Part shown: positions 28,258-37,425 of the stretch, one piece after another
How positions within the stretch are numbered: position 1 is the stretch's first letter
Layout of the letters: every line of letters begins with the position of its first letter
From: JAJPKK01 sp963824905
GTDB lineage: Bacteria; Pseudomonadota; Alphaproteobacteria; Rhizobiales; Xanthobacteraceae
DNA: 64,000 nucleotides
Direction of reading: 5' to 3'
Assembly: GCA_963824905.1 (NCBI GenBank)
Contig: CAWGRH010000020.1
Coordinates: 1-64,000, forward strand
Notes under the pieces: model-generated
Seen by the model: only the letters and a program-made list of their open reading frames with translations
Told to the model about the DNA's origin: nothing
Databases searched by the model: none
Translations under genes and position numbers: made by a program

Positions 28258-29283
28258 CTACATGCCGCGCTTCGCCGCCGCGCGCAGCAGCTCCCACATC
28301 GGCTTGAGCTCGGGCTTGGTCTTGACGATGTCCTCGGCCACCGGGCTGACCTTGGCCATCATCTCGGCTTTGTCGGTAGGCGATAGAGCTTCCAGCTCGC
28401 CGCCTTTGTCGATCCAGATCTTGCGTTGACGCACCAGGAAATCGAGCACCCACGGATTGATCCCGGCGCCGACCTCGGTTGCGGTGGCGAGCACCATCGC
28501 CTGCAGATCGGGCGGCAGCGTGTCGAACCAGCGCTTGCTCATCGCCGCCATGATGATGTTGAAGGAATGCCCGGTCTCGTTCATGTGCTTCGCCGCGTCG
28601 TAGTAGCCGAGCGCGGCAAAGACGCCGAGATTGCCCAGCGCGCCGTCGATCGTGCCTTGCTGCAATGCCGGCAGCACGTCGCCGAGCGAGAGCGGCACGC
28701 CCGTGCCGCCGAGCTTGGCGATCTGGTCGATCTGGAACGGCGATGCCAGGACCCGGATCTTCCGGCCCTTGAAGTCGCCGAGCGTGCGCAGCGGCGCGCG
28801 CATCACGAAAGCGCTCGAGCTGCCGAAGAAAAGGCTCACGCCGATCAGGCCCTTGTTGACGCCGATGGCCAGAAAGGCCTTGGAGAATTCCGCATCGGTG
28901 AGCGTCTTGATCGCCTGCTCGTCGCTGCCCATCAGGTCGGCCGCGGTCATCAGTTCGAAGCGTTGGTCGACGCCGACGAAGAACTCCGGCGGGGCGAGGA
29001 ATATCTGGATCGAACCGAGCTGGGTGCCCTCGATCATGCGCGGGATCGAGCCGAACTGGCTCGCCGGATAAAGTTCCGCCTTGATGCGGCCGCCGGACTT
29101 CGCCTCGATCGCCGCCGCGTAGCGGCGCATCCATTCGTGCTGCCCGTCATTGAGCGTCGGCGTCGCGAGCTTCATGACGAACGTCTTGCCGGCGGGCGCC
29201 GCGTTCTGCGCGCCGCCGCGCCGCAGAGCAGGAACGGCAGCAGCAGGGCGAAAGGGGCGAGCCAACGTTTGGTGACGAGCATG
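28258..29283 (-). CDS. dctP: TRAP-type solute-binding protein DctP, signal peptide out of frame
   Basis: Extracytoplasmic receptor of a TRAP transporter. The mature part is intact: KLATPTLNDGQHEWMRRYAA, ELYPASQFGSIPRMIEGTQL, FKGRKIRVLASPFQIDQIA (the conserved Arg-containing substrate motif) and MSKRWFDTLPPDLQAMVL. The natural start at 29283 gives an excellent signal peptide (MLVTKRWLAPFALLLPFLLC). It is shifted out of frame within a GCGGCGCGGCGGCGCG run near 29209-29222; without this only a TTG start at 29265 without a proper signal is available. No DctQ or DctM subunit is nearby. The break may be an error in a GC-rich repeat. Confidence 0.78.
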   Translation of the reverse strand, partial: HARHQTLARPFRPAAAVPALRRGGAQNAAPAGKTFVMKLATPTLNDGQHEWMRRYAAAIEAKSGGRIKAELYPASQFGSIPRMIEGTQLGSIQIFLAPPEFFVGVDQRFELMTAADLMGSDEQAIKTLTDAEFSKAFLAIGVNKGLIGVSLFFGSSSAFVMRAPLRTLGDFKGRKIRVLASPFQIDQIAKLGGTGVPLSLGDVLPALQQGTIDGALGNLGVFAALGYYDAAKHMNETGHSFNIIMAAMSKRWFDTLPPDLQAMVLATATEVGAGINPWVLDFLVRQRKIWIDKGGELEALSPTDKAEMMAKVSPVAEDIVKTKPELKPMWELLRAAAKRGM

Positions 29284-29321
29284 TCGTCCTCAGGGGTTCC
29301 TCGGGGTGGCGCTTTCGGGGA

Positions 29322-30302
29322 TCAGTCCGGCCTTATCCCCGCGGCTTTGACCAGCAGGGCGTTCGACGCGATCTCGTCCTTGACGATGGCGTCGAACTGC
29401 TCAGAGGCCATCGGCATCGGCGCAACGCCCAGGGTTGCGAGCTTTTCGGCGACATTCGGTGAGCGCATGGCCTTTATCGTCTCGTCGTGCAGCCGCGCGA
29501 TGATGTCGCGCGCCGTCCGTCGGGGTGCGAACAGGCCGAGCCAAAAGGTGTAGTCCGCGTCGGCGAGACCCGCTTCCGAGGTGGTCGGAACGTCGGGCAA
29601 CTCCGGCAAGCGCTTTGCGCCGCTGACTGCCAAGCCCAGCACTTTGCCGTCTCGTATGAACGGCAGCGCCGTCGCCATCGGGCAGAGATAGAAGTCGGCG
29701 CGCCCCGACAGCACCTCCGTCAACGCTTCGGGCCCGCTCTTGGTTGGAACGTGAACGGCTTCGATGCCGGCACTGACACGGAATCGCTCCGCGCTCATGT
29801 GGGTCGCGGTGCCGACGCCAGTCGAGGTGTAGTTGAACGATCCGGGCTTCGCCTTGGCCGCGGCGATGAACTGCGCAATCGTCTTCGATCCGTTCAAGGG
29901 CGACGTGACCAGCACGTTCGGTATGCTGCCGAGAGCGGCGATCGCAGCCAGGTCGCGCGACGTGTCGTAGGGCAGGCTCGGATGAAGCCACGGCGCGACG
30001 GTGAGCGCCGAGGACGCGGCTAGAATCGTGTAGCCATCGGGCGGTGCCCTCGCGACCATGGTGACCGCGATGGTTCCGCCCGCCCCCGCGCGGTTCTCGA
30101 CCACGATCGGCTGGCCGAGCTGGATCGCGAGCTGATCGAACACCACCCGAGGCACGACGTCGACGGCGCTTCCTGGCCCTGCTGTGACGAAGGCGCGGAT
30201 CGACCGGGCCGGCCATGTCTGGGCCGCCGCGATGCGGGCGGCCGTCGGCAACAAGGCCGTGGCCGCCGCCAGGCGCATGAAGTGACGCCGCCGAAGGTTC
30301 AT
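29322..30302 (-). CDS. Tripartite tricarboxylate transporter receptor (TctC/Bug family)
   Basis: Periplasmic receptor of 326 residues. A twin-arginine-like signal (MNLRRRHFMRLAAATALLPT) precedes the mature domain. Bug signatures are PARSIRAFVTAGPGSAVDVV, VVENRAGAGGTIAVTMVARA, the GVGTATHMSAERF loop and AVHVPTKSGPEALTEVLSGR. It is first of three tandem solute receptors from three transporter classes (gap to dctP 38 bp). No TctA or TctB is seen, as is common for orphan Bug proteins. Ligand unknown, perhaps a carboxylate. Confidence 0.88.
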   Translation of the reverse strand: MNLRRRHFMRLAAATALLPTAARIAAAQTWPARSIRAFVTAGPGSAVDVVPRVVFDQLAIQLGQPIVVENRAGAGGTIAVTMVARAPPDGYTILAASSALTVAPWLHPSLPYDTSRDLAAIAALGSIPNVLVTSPLNGSKTIAQFIAAAKAKPGSFNYTSTGVGTATHMSAERFRVSAGIEAVHVPTKSGPEALTEVLSGRADFYLCPMATALPFIRDGKVLGLAVSGAKRLPELPDVPTTSEAGLADADYTFWLGLFAPRRTARDIIARLHDETIKAMRSPNVAEKLATLGVAPMPMASEQFDAIVKDEIASNALLVKAAGIRPD

Positions 30303-30532
30303 CGATGGCCTCCGCGATGCGATGTCGGCGGCAATTTTCGTGTTCGAAGCGCGCTGGATTCATCGCAGGCCGACGAGCGTGGTCGAAATTCACTCGACAG
30401 ACTATGCAATATTTGCGCCGGTGCCGGCTGGGGCACAACCCTTTAATTTGCGGGGTATCGTCGCCTAGGCCGGTGGTCTTCCGCGAGCGCTCAGCCTCGC
30501 GATCCTTGCCACGCCGTCGTAGACGCTCGAGG
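30303..30532. other. Promoter-side gap upstream of the TctC gene
   Basis: Holds no gene. It should carry the promoter for the three-receptor minus-strand run starting at 30302. Confidence 0.35.
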
Positions 30533-30751
30533 TCAATCCTCGCGCCTACCGTTATCGGAGTTATCGGATCGGTCGGCTATTCCATCCGCCCGCCGGGCGA
30601 GGACTTCGTAGCTCTCGGCGATCGAAAGCATCACGCGGCGGGAAACCCCATCCTGCATTTCGGCGGCGCGCGCCCGGATTTCGGCGGCTCGATCGCGCCA
30701 GTGTCTGGCGTCTTTTATCTTGTCGGTCATATCGGCGTGAAGAAGAGCCAT
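30533..30751 (-). CDS. Small helical hypothetical protein (72 aa)
   Basis: The start at 30751 gives MALLHADMTDKIKDARHWRD, then RAAEIRARAAEMQDGVSRRV and MLSIAESYEVLARRADGI. The HWRDRAxEIRxxAxxMxD plus MLxIAxxYExLAxRA pattern is a common small soluble rhizobial protein of two helices. Function unknown. Length of 72 residues is normal for this type. Confidence 0.65.
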   Translation of the reverse strand: MALLHADMTDKIKDARHWRDRAAEIRARAAEMQDGVSRRVMLSIAESYEVLARRADGIADRSDNSDNGRRED

Positions 30752-30869
30752 GCTGGTCTCCCGGGTGCTTTTGGCGCACGCGGCACCATCGGGCTGGAGC
30801 GCGACCACGGAAGCACCCATGGTCGCCGTTGGCTGGAGCGGCTTGTTGATCCCTTGGCGCTCCGATAGA

Positions 30870-31118
30870 TCAGCACTCGGCCGGCGAATCCGAGCAGCCG
30901 CCGCGGTTGGTGTAACCGCCGTATCCCCCGTATCCGCCGTAGGAATAACCGTAGCCGGAGTAATCCTGATACGCGGGCGCCCGATAGGTCCGCGCGTAGC
31001 CCCTCGCATGGGGATGCGACGCAGCCTGCGCGGACGCTTGCGAGAGCGCGCCGAGGCTCATGATCCCGATGGCGGCTACAGCCGCCGCAAGGCGCAGTGC
31101 ATGAGGCATCACGTTCAT
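30870..31118 (-). CDS. Small exported glycine/tyrosine-rich protein
   Basis: An 82-residue protein: signal peptide MNVMPHALRLAAAVAAIGIM...ASAQA, then a low-complexity stretch of YG repeats (SGYGYSYGGYGGYGGY) and a CSDSPAEC tail with two cysteines. Resembles small secreted proteins common in Bradyrhizobium. An AAGGAGAT-type ribosome site precedes the ATG. Function unknown. Confidence 0.65.
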   Translation of the reverse strand: MNVMPHALRLAAAVAAIGIMSLGALSQASAQAASHPHARGYARTYRAPAYQDYSGYGYSYGGYGGYGGYTNRGGCSDSPAEC

Positions 31119-31414
31119 CTCCTTCTGTCCCCAGGCACCGGTGACTTAGGGACTGCGCCGGCAAATGATTGTGCGGGATTGCCGCGATTGGCTCGGTCCT
31201 GCGCAAAAGGCGCTGCGGCGCGCTGCGCGGGGCGCCATCGGGCGGGTTTCGCTGGGCAAAACCTCGCGCGACGAGACAGTGGCGCAAAAAAGGACTGCCG
31301 CGAAAAGCACTGGCGCGGCCGGGGCGCCGCGCAATATTCCTGCGTGGTGGCTCCTCCGGTGACGTCAACGCGTCACCCCGCCGCCTGGCAACGCGCTTAT
31401 CTCGCCTGCAAGCG
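31119..31414. other. GC-rich gap with no recognisable gene
   Basis: About 300 bases with strong GC tracts and short inverted repeats (GCGGCGCGCTGCGC). Frames on both strands lack motifs. Likely upstream region of the small exported protein at 31118. Confidence 0.4.
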
Positions 31415-31669
31415 CTACCGGAGAACGCGCGAACGGGCCTTGGCGGCGGCCGCATGATAGTAGGGGCTCTGGTAGCAGTAGCCGCCGATGCCTGACAGCG
31501 TCGTCATGCACTGCTTGTAGCTCGTGAAATAGCAGGCCGTAGCGTCGCCGTCCGTCTTGGGGATTCGGGCGCACCACGGATAGCTCGTGGGCGATTGGGC
31601 CGCCGCGGGCATCATATCGGCGATGAGCGTAGTCGCGATGAGCGCGATGGATAGAATCGGCAGGCGCAT
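31415..31669 (-). CDS. DUF3551 small exported protein, copy 1
   Basis: An 84-residue exported protein from MRLPILSIALIATTLIADMM, with a cleavable signal (PAAAQS). The mature part YPWCARIPKTDGDATACYFT followed by SYKQCMTTLSGIGGYC is the DUF3551 signature with four conserved cysteines. An upstream in-frame ATG at 31729 lacks a signal. It is a tandem duplicate of the gene at 31755. Function unknown. Confidence 0.82.
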   Translation of the reverse strand: MRLPILSIALIATTLIADMMPAAAQSPTSYPWCARIPKTDGDATACYFTSYKQCMTTLSGIGGYCYQSPYYHAAAAKARSRVLR

Positions 31670-31754
31670 GGAAAATCTCCGTCGGGTCGCCTCGCCCGCG
31701 ATGAAACTGCTCCCGACGCCGTTGAGCAACGCCCGTCAGCGGCGGGCGGGAGCC

Positions 31755-32009
31755 TCACTTGGCAGCGCGCGCACGAACCTTGGCCGCAGGTCCGTGATAA
31801 TAGGGGCTCTCGAAGCAATAGCCACCGAGACCCGACAGCGTCGTCATGCACTGCCGATAGCTGGTGAAGTAGCAGGACGTGCCCCCGCTATCCATTTTCG
31901 CGGTCCTGGCGCACCAGGGATAGCTCGTCGGCGATTGCGCTGCCGCCGACATGGTCATGGCTGCGAGGCCGGCAACGACAAGTGAAGTGGAGAGTATCGG
32001 CAGCCGCAT
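31755..32009 (-). CDS. DUF3551 small exported protein, copy 2
   Basis: An 84-residue paralog of the neighbouring gene with the same signal start (MRLPILSTSLVVAGLAAMTM) and mature motif (YPWCARTAKMDSGGTSCYFT, SYRQCMTTLSGLGGYCFE). Both genes share the upstream GAAAATCTCCGTC-type sequence (the plus strand reads catGGAAAATCTCCGT in both), indicating a recent tandem duplication that included the ribosome site. Confidence 0.82.
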   Translation of the reverse strand: MRLPILSTSLVVAGLAAMTMSAAAQSPTSYPWCARTAKMDSGGTSCYFTSYRQCMTTLSGLGGYCFESPYYHGPAAKVRARAAK

Positions 32010-32249
32010 GGAAAATCTCCGTCTGGTCGCCTCACCCGGGTGAATTTTAGCGCGTTAAGCGGCATCATCAAGGCTCTCAACCTCGTCAAGGCTCGCGAGC
32101 ATTGTCATCGGGTTAACTCGATCGCTTGGAATGGATGAAACCGGCTGCGGCTCCGCCCGTCACGCACGGGGACTAATCTCTTGGTCCTATTGACACATAC
32201 CGCATGCTCGATGTCGAACAGCAAGGAGACAGGACGGCAGAGACAAGGG

Positions 32250-34340
32250 ATGGCGCAGACAGGAACTTCGCGCTTTCGCATCGGCATCGACACCGGCGGC
32301 ACCTTTACCGATATTGTCGCTGTCGACACCGGTTCGGGGGCGATGCGGGTCACGAAGGTCGCGAGCACGCCGTCGAACCCTGCGGTGGGTCTCGTGCGAG
32401 GGGTGGCGGCGATCCTGCAGAAGGTCGGCGCCACCGCCGCCGACGTCAGCAGCCTCGCCCATGGCACCACCGTCGCGACCAATGCGCTGCTGCAGGGTGA
32501 GATCGCCTCGCTCGGCCTGATCGTCACCGCGGGCTTCCGCCACATTCTCGAGATCGCCCGCCAATCGGTGCCCGAGGGCTACGGCAACTCGTATTTCTGG
32601 GTGAAGCCGGAACGGATCGTCCCGCTGCGCTTCGTCTGTGAGGTCGGCGGCCGGCTCAATTACAAGGGCGAGGAGCTGCGCCCATTGGACGAGGAGAGCG
32701 CGCGCGCCGCGGCGCGGTTCTTCCGCGAGCGCGGCATCTGCGCCATCGGCATTTCGCTGATCCATTCCTACGCCAACCCGGCGCACGAGCGGCGCACCGC
32801 GGAGATCGTCGCGCAAGAGTACCCGGAGGCGACGTTATCGCTCTCCTGCACCGTGCTGCCGGAATACCGCGAGTACGAGCGCACGGTGACGACGCTGGTC
32901 GATGCCTTCGTCAAGCCGCACATGGATCGCTATCTGCGCCGCGTGCACGACGAGCTCGGCCCAGAGCTCAAGGACGTGCCGTTCCTCGTGATGCAGTCGA
33001 GCGGCGGGGTCGCGAGCGCAAGCGAGGTCGTGCGCAAGCCGATTACCACCGCCTTGTCGGGTCCTGCCGCCGGTGCGCTCGGCAGCGCCGTTATCGCCGG
33101 CATCGCCGGTTTTCCCGACGTCGTGACCCTCGATGCCGGGGGCACCTCGACCGATCTCTGCCTGATCGAAGGCGGCAAGCCGCAGGTGACGAATGCGGGA
33201 TCGGTCGGTCCGTTCCCGATCCGCATCCCGATGATCGACATCGAGACCATCGGTACCGGTGGGGGATCGATCGCCTGGCTCTCCCGGGAGGGCCATCTCA
33301 AGGTCGGGCCGCGCAGCGCCGGCGCCGAGCCCGGCCCGATGTGCTATCCGAACGGCGGTGCGGAGCCGACCATCACCGATGCCAATCTCGTGCTCGGACG
33401 CATCCCGCCGGCGCTCATCGGCGGCGGCATCGCACTCGACGCCGGCCGCGCGCGCGCGGGGCTCGCGGCGCTGGCGCGGCGGCTTCCCGGCAGCATGAGC
33501 GCGGAGGAGCTTGCCCACGGGATCATCGAGATCGCCAATTGGAGCCAGGCCAATGCGATCCGCCAGATGACCATCCAGCGCGGCATCGATCCACGCGCCT
33601 TCGCACTGCTCTCGTTCGGCGGCGCTGGGCCGGCGCAATCGCCGGCGGTAATGGAGCTGCTCGGCATGAAGGCCTGCATCGTACCGCTCGATCCGGGCAA
33701 CCTGAGTGCCTTCGGCCTGCTCGCGGTCGACTGGCGCACCGATCACATCCGCACCAAAGTTATGCACGAGGACGCCGCCGATCTCGACGCCATCGCTGCG
33801 GCCTATGCGGAGATGGAGCAGGCGGCGACCACGACCCTCCTCGCCGACGGCATCGCGCCGGCGCGCATGCGGATGATGCGCGAGGCGGACCTGCGCTACG
33901 CCGGGCAATCCATGGAAGTGCGGGTGCCGGCAGCGGCGGGCGCGATCGATGCGGCGTTCCTGGAACATCTCATCGACGCCTTTCATGCCACGCACCGGCG
34001 TACTTTCGGCTACGATTACGCGGGCGAGCAGAAGGTCGAGCTCGTCAATTTCTGCGTCTCCGGCTTCGGGCTGATCGAGCGGCCGAGCCTGCCGAAGCTT
34101 GCGCGGCCCGCAGATTCAAGGGCCGCGCCGAAATCGCGGCGCCAGGTATTTTTCGATGGCGCGTTCCGCGACACCCCGATCTATGATCGCGCGGTGTTGC
34201 CGGCCGGATTTCGGCTCGCCGGCCCCGCGGTGATCGAGGAGTTCGGTTCGACGACGGTGGTTTTTCCGGGCCAGGATGCGGAGGTCGATCCGCACGGCAT
34301 CCTGGTGGTGCGGTCGGCAAAGGCTCCGAGAGCGACGTGA
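32250..34340 (+). CDS. hyuA: Hydantoinase/oxoprolinase subunit A
   Basis: ATP-dependent hydantoinase/5-oxoprolinase/acetone-carboxylase-type A subunit, about 696 residues from MAQTGTSRFRIGIDTGGTFT. The N-terminal phosphate-binding loop is GIDTGGTFTDIV. HGTTVATNALLQGEIASLGL is the conserved Hydant_A_N motif. The ASKHA-type core follows (SSGGVASASEVVRKP, SGPAAGALGSAV, TLDAGGTSTDLCLIEGG, IGTGGGSIAW). The C-terminal domain includes LRYAGQSMEVRVP and FGYDY. Longer in-frame starts exist at 32181. The stop overlaps the hyuB ATG (TGATG). It should act with HyuB in ATP-driven opening of a cyclic amide or related bond. Confidence 0.92.
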   Translation: MAQTGTSRFRIGIDTGGTFTDIVAVDTGSGAMRVTKVASTPSNPAVGLVRGVAAILQKVGATAADVSSLAHGTTVATNALLQGEIASLGLIVTAGFRHILEIARQSVPEGYGNSYFWVKPERIVPLRFVCEVGGRLNYKGEELRPLDEESARAAARFFRERGICAIGISLIHSYANPAHERRTAEIVAQEYPEATLSLSCTVLPEYREYERTVTTLVDAFVKPHMDRYLRRVHDELGPELKDVPFLVMQSSGGVASASEVVRKPITTALSGPAAGALGSAVIAGIAGFPDVVTLDAGGTSTDLCLIEGGKPQVTNAGSVGPFPIRIPMIDIETIGTGGGSIAWLSREGHLKVGPRSAGAEPGPMCYPNGGAEPTITDANLVLGRIPPALIGGGIALDAGRARAGLAALARRLPGSMSAEELAHGIIEIANWSQANAIRQMTIQRGIDPRAFALLSFGGAGPAQSPAVMELLGMKACIVPLDPGNLSAFGLLAVDWRTDHIRTKVMHEDAADLDAIAAAYAEMEQAATTTLLADGIAPARMRMMREADLRYAGQSMEVRVPAAAGAIDAAFLEHLIDAFHATHRRTFGYDYAGEQKVELVNFCVSGFGLIERPSLPKLARPADSRAAPKSRRQVFFDGAFRDTPIYDRAVLPAGFRLAGPAVIEEFGSTTVVFPGQDAEVDPHGILVVRSAKAPRAT

Positions 34341-36235
34341 TGAATGTTCAAGAAAAGCCCGCTGCGGCGAAGCCGTGGCCGACACCGCAGGGGCGCAACG
34401 ATACGCCGGTCGACCCGATCGTATTGCAGATCGTCGAGGGCACGCTCAACTCGATCGAGGCCGAGATCGAATACGCGATCGAGCGCACGGCGCGCAGCCC
34501 GATGATCCGTGAGGCCCACGACTACCGCGTCGGCCTGTTCGACCGCTACTGCCGCAAGCTTACCGGTCGCTCCTACTCGGCGATGCCGAATGCCGTGGTG
34601 CGCGATTTTCCCCCCGACGCCATGCGTCCCGGCGACGTGTTCCTGATGAACGACACGTATCTCACCGAGGGCAGTATCGGCCACCTGCCGGACCTCTGCA
34701 GCACGGTGCCGGTGTTCCACGACGGCGAGGTCGTCGCCTACATCCAGGCGTTCGGACATCACGATGATATCGGCGGCCGGGTGCCGGGCTCGATGCCGGG
34801 CACCGCGGTCACGGTGTTCGAGGAAGGGCTCGCCATTCCGCCGGTCAAGCTCTACGCCGAGGGCGTGCGCAACGATTCGGTCTTCACCATCATCAAGCGC
34901 AACACGCGCGTTCCCGACATGCTCGCCGCCGATCTCGACAGCGAGGTGCAGGCCTGCCTGATGGGGGCGCAGCGCATGGCGGCGCTGTTCGAACGGTTCG
35001 GCCGCGCCCAGGTCGAGGCCTGCTTCCAGGCCATCCTCGACAAATGCGCCACCATCTTCCGCGACGAGTTGCTGCCGCGGATCGCCGACGGCGAATACCG
35101 CTGGGAAGACTACGTCGAGCACGATGGCGTCACCGACCCCAAGCTGCACAAGATCGCGCTCACCATGGTCAAGGCCGGCGATCGCATCACCCTCGATTTC
35201 ACCGGCACCGACCCGCAATCCACCGGTCCAATCAACTGGCCGGCCGACTACGCCGACGGCGCTTTCCTCGTCAAATGGATCGCGCCGATCCTGCGCAACC
35301 TCGCCGAGACGCCGGAGCGGGCGGCCGAGATCCACGTCAATGAAGGCGTGTGCGACGTTTTCACGGTCAAATTCCCGCCGAAGGGGACGTTGATCACGCC
35401 GGAATGGCCGGCGGCGACCAATGCGCGCTCGTTCGTGCTGCTGCGCTGCCTCGGCCTGCTGGCGGGCGTCGTCGCCCAGGCGGTCGACGGCCGGATGCCG
35501 GCGGACCAGGAGACCATTCGCTACACCGGCTTTTTCGGCACCGACGCCGCCGGCAAGCCGTTTCTCTCGCGCGAGGTGCTGGGCGGTGGCTCCGGCGGGC
35601 GCTACTACGCGGACGGCAACGATGCCATCCACATCGTGCCGGACTCGCGCAACCAGCCGGCCGAATTCACCGAGACCCGGTTTCCGCTGCTCGTGGAGAA
35701 GCTCGCGCTGCGCATCGATTCCGGCGGAGCCGGCACGCGGCGCGGCGGCCTCGGCTACGAGAAGCACTACCGGGCGCTGGTCGATTGCCGCACCATCGTC
35801 ACCGCGGACCGGGTGCGGCTCGGCTGCTACGGCCTCAACGGCGGCAAGGCCGGCGAGCCGTTCTGCGTCACCGTCGATTTCGCGGGCGAGGCGCGCGAGC
35901 TCGGCGGTCTCGTCGATGGTGAGCCCGTGCTCAAGGGCCAGATCGTGCGCGTGGTCACCACCGGCGGCGGCGGCTGGGGCGATCCGCTCGAGCGCGAATC
36001 CGGGCAGGTGCTTGCCGATGTGATCGAGGGCCGCGTCTCGGTCGAACGCGCGCGCGAGGATTACGGCGTGGTGCTCGCCGGTGCCGGCACCGCCGATGTC
36101 GCCGTCGACGAGACGGCAACGGCGGAGCGGCGGGCCGCGCTGCGCGCGCAACGCGGCGGGCCGCTGCCGATGATCGACCGCGGCACCGGTTTTGAGAAAA
36201 TGCTGCGCGGCGAGTTTGCGCCGCGCATGCGCTGA
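34340..36235 (+). CDS. hyuB: Hydantoinase/oxoprolinase subunit B
   Basis: Partner of HyuA, about 631 residues. The start is ATG 34340, overlapping the hyuA stop; a GTG one codon earlier is possible. Family motifs are DPIVLQIVEGTLNSIEAEIE, DVFLMNDTYLTEGSIGHLPD (metal-site region with NDxY and HLPD), AFGHHDDIGGRVPGSMPG, DFTGTDPQSTGPINWP and GAGTRRGGLGYEKHY. The tail region RGGPLPMIDRG is intact. It is first followed by the ring-opening amidohydrolase after 24 bp, suggesting one operon. Confidence 0.92.
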   Translation: MNVQEKPAAAKPWPTPQGRNDTPVDPIVLQIVEGTLNSIEAEIEYAIERTARSPMIREAHDYRVGLFDRYCRKLTGRSYSAMPNAVVRDFPPDAMRPGDVFLMNDTYLTEGSIGHLPDLCSTVPVFHDGEVVAYIQAFGHHDDIGGRVPGSMPGTAVTVFEEGLAIPPVKLYAEGVRNDSVFTIIKRNTRVPDMLAADLDSEVQACLMGAQRMAALFERFGRAQVEACFQAILDKCATIFRDELLPRIADGEYRWEDYVEHDGVTDPKLHKIALTMVKAGDRITLDFTGTDPQSTGPINWPADYADGAFLVKWIAPILRNLAETPERAAEIHVNEGVCDVFTVKFPPKGTLITPEWPAATNARSFVLLRCLGLLAGVVAQAVDGRMPADQETIRYTGFFGTDAAGKPFLSREVLGGGSGGRYYADGNDAIHIVPDSRNQPAEFTETRFPLLVEKLALRIDSGGAGTRRGGLGYEKHYRALVDCRTIVTADRVRLGCYGLNGGKAGEPFCVTVDFAGEARELGGLVDGEPVLKGQIVRVVTTGGGGWGDPLERESGQVLADVIEGRVSVERAREDYGVVLAGAGTADVAVDETATAERRAALRAQRGGPLPMIDRGTGFEKMLRGEFAPRMR

Positions 36236-36259
36236 GCAATCCTGCGGAGCGAGACGAGA

Positions 36260-37354
36260 ATGGCGATCGAAGTCGCGAAAATCGAGTTGAAGACCGTCCA
36301 GGACGCGAGCGGCCTTGCGGACCGAATCGCAGCCGGACAATTCAAGGCTGATGAAGTGATCGCGGTGATCGGCAAGACGGAAGGCAATGGCGGGGTCAAC
36401 GACTTCACCCGCATTCTCGCCGACCAGGCGTTCCGCCGCGTCCTGCTCAAGCTCGGCACCCGCGGCGAGGCCGACATCCACCAAATCCCGATGGTGTGGT
36501 CGGGCGGCTGCGACGGCGTCATTACCCCGCACGCGACGGTCTTCGCGCGCAACGCCAAGACCGGGCCAGCGACGGCATTGCGGCTCGCAATGGGCACCGC
36601 TCTGAGCGAGGAGCTGCTGCCGGAGGACATCGGCCGCCCCGCCATGGTGGAGAAGGTCGCGGCCGCCGTGAAGCTCGCGATGGCCGACGCCGGCATTTCC
36701 GATCCGAAGGACGTGCATTACGTCCAGACCAAGACGCCGCTGCTGACCATCGATTCCGTGCGCGACGCCGAGAGCCGGGGCAAGCATGTCGCCTGCGAGG
36801 TGCACGACTCCATGGGCGTATCGAACGGTACGACGGCGCTCGGCATCGCCGTCGCGCTCGGAGAAATCGCGATGCCGCGCGCCGAGCAGATCTGCCGCGA
36901 CCTCGATCTCTACTCCTCGGTGGCGTCGTGCTCCTCGGGCGTCGAGCTCGTCCAAGCGCAGATCGTGGTGTTGGGGAACAAGGCGGGCGCCGGCGGACGT
37001 TATCGCATCGGCCATGCGGTGATGCGCGATGCCATCGACATCGACGGTATCTATGACGCGATTCGCAACGCCGGTCTCGAGCTCCCCGAGCGGCCGCGGG
37101 CCGAGGACCTCAAGGGTCGCGTCGTCAACTGCTTCATGAAATGCGAGGCCGACCACCGCGGCACCTTACGGGGACGGCGCCAGATCATGCTCGACGATTC
37201 CGACGTCCATCATCACCGCCATTCCAAGGCCGCTGTCGGTGGCGTCGCCGCGGCGGCGATCGGCGACCCCGCCGTGTTCGTGTCGGTCGACGCAATGCAC
37301 CAGGGCCCGCAGGGTGGTGGCCCGGTGATTGCAATAGTCGATGTGGGAGAGTGA
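36260..37354 (+). CDS. Ring-opening amidohydrolase (cyanuric acid hydrolase/barbiturase family)
   Basis: Enzyme of the AtzD/TrzD/barbiturase family that hydrolyses cyclic amide bonds of cyanuric or barbituric acid; 364 residues, normal length. The threefold repeated fold shows three Lys-Ser pairs: K39 (GKTEGNGGVNDFTR) with S81 (WSGGCDGVITPH), K158 (QTKTPLLT) with S226 (SCSSGVELVQAQ), and K294 (CFMKCEADHRGTLRGRRQ) with S342 (SVDAMHQGPQGGGP). Which ring it opens cannot be read from sequence; the SGGCDG box differs from the SGGTEG that I recall for AtzD/TrzD, so barbiturate or another ring may be more likely. Neighbours hyuAB, amidase and ABC transporters support N-heterocycle catabolism. Confidence 0.9.
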   Translation: MAIEVAKIELKTVQDASGLADRIAAGQFKADEVIAVIGKTEGNGGVNDFTRILADQAFRRVLLKLGTRGEADIHQIPMVWSGGCDGVITPHATVFARNAKTGPATALRLAMGTALSEELLPEDIGRPAMVEKVAAAVKLAMADAGISDPKDVHYVQTKTPLLTIDSVRDAESRGKHVACEVHDSMGVSNGTTALGIAVALGEIAMPRAEQICRDLDLYSSVASCSSGVELVQAQIVVLGNKAGAGGRYRIGHAVMRDAIDIDGIYDAIRNAGLELPERPRAEDLKGRVVNCFMKCEADHRGTLRGRRQIMLDDSDVHHHRHSKAAVGGVAAAAIGDPAVFVSVDAMHQGPQGGGPVIAIVDVGE

Positions 37355-37425
37355 AGTAGACGTTCGAGAATGAAGTCGAAGGGTGAGAGTGCGGCCGGCA
37401 GCCGCAACGATCCCCGCAGGAGGCC

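Noticed and set aside
34181..37156. Open frame of 991 codons on the minus strand
   Set aside because: It is antisense to hyuA, hyuB and the ring-opening enzyme, whose plus-strand products have clear family motifs. Long antisense frames arise from high GC and codon bias. The translation has no recognisable domain.
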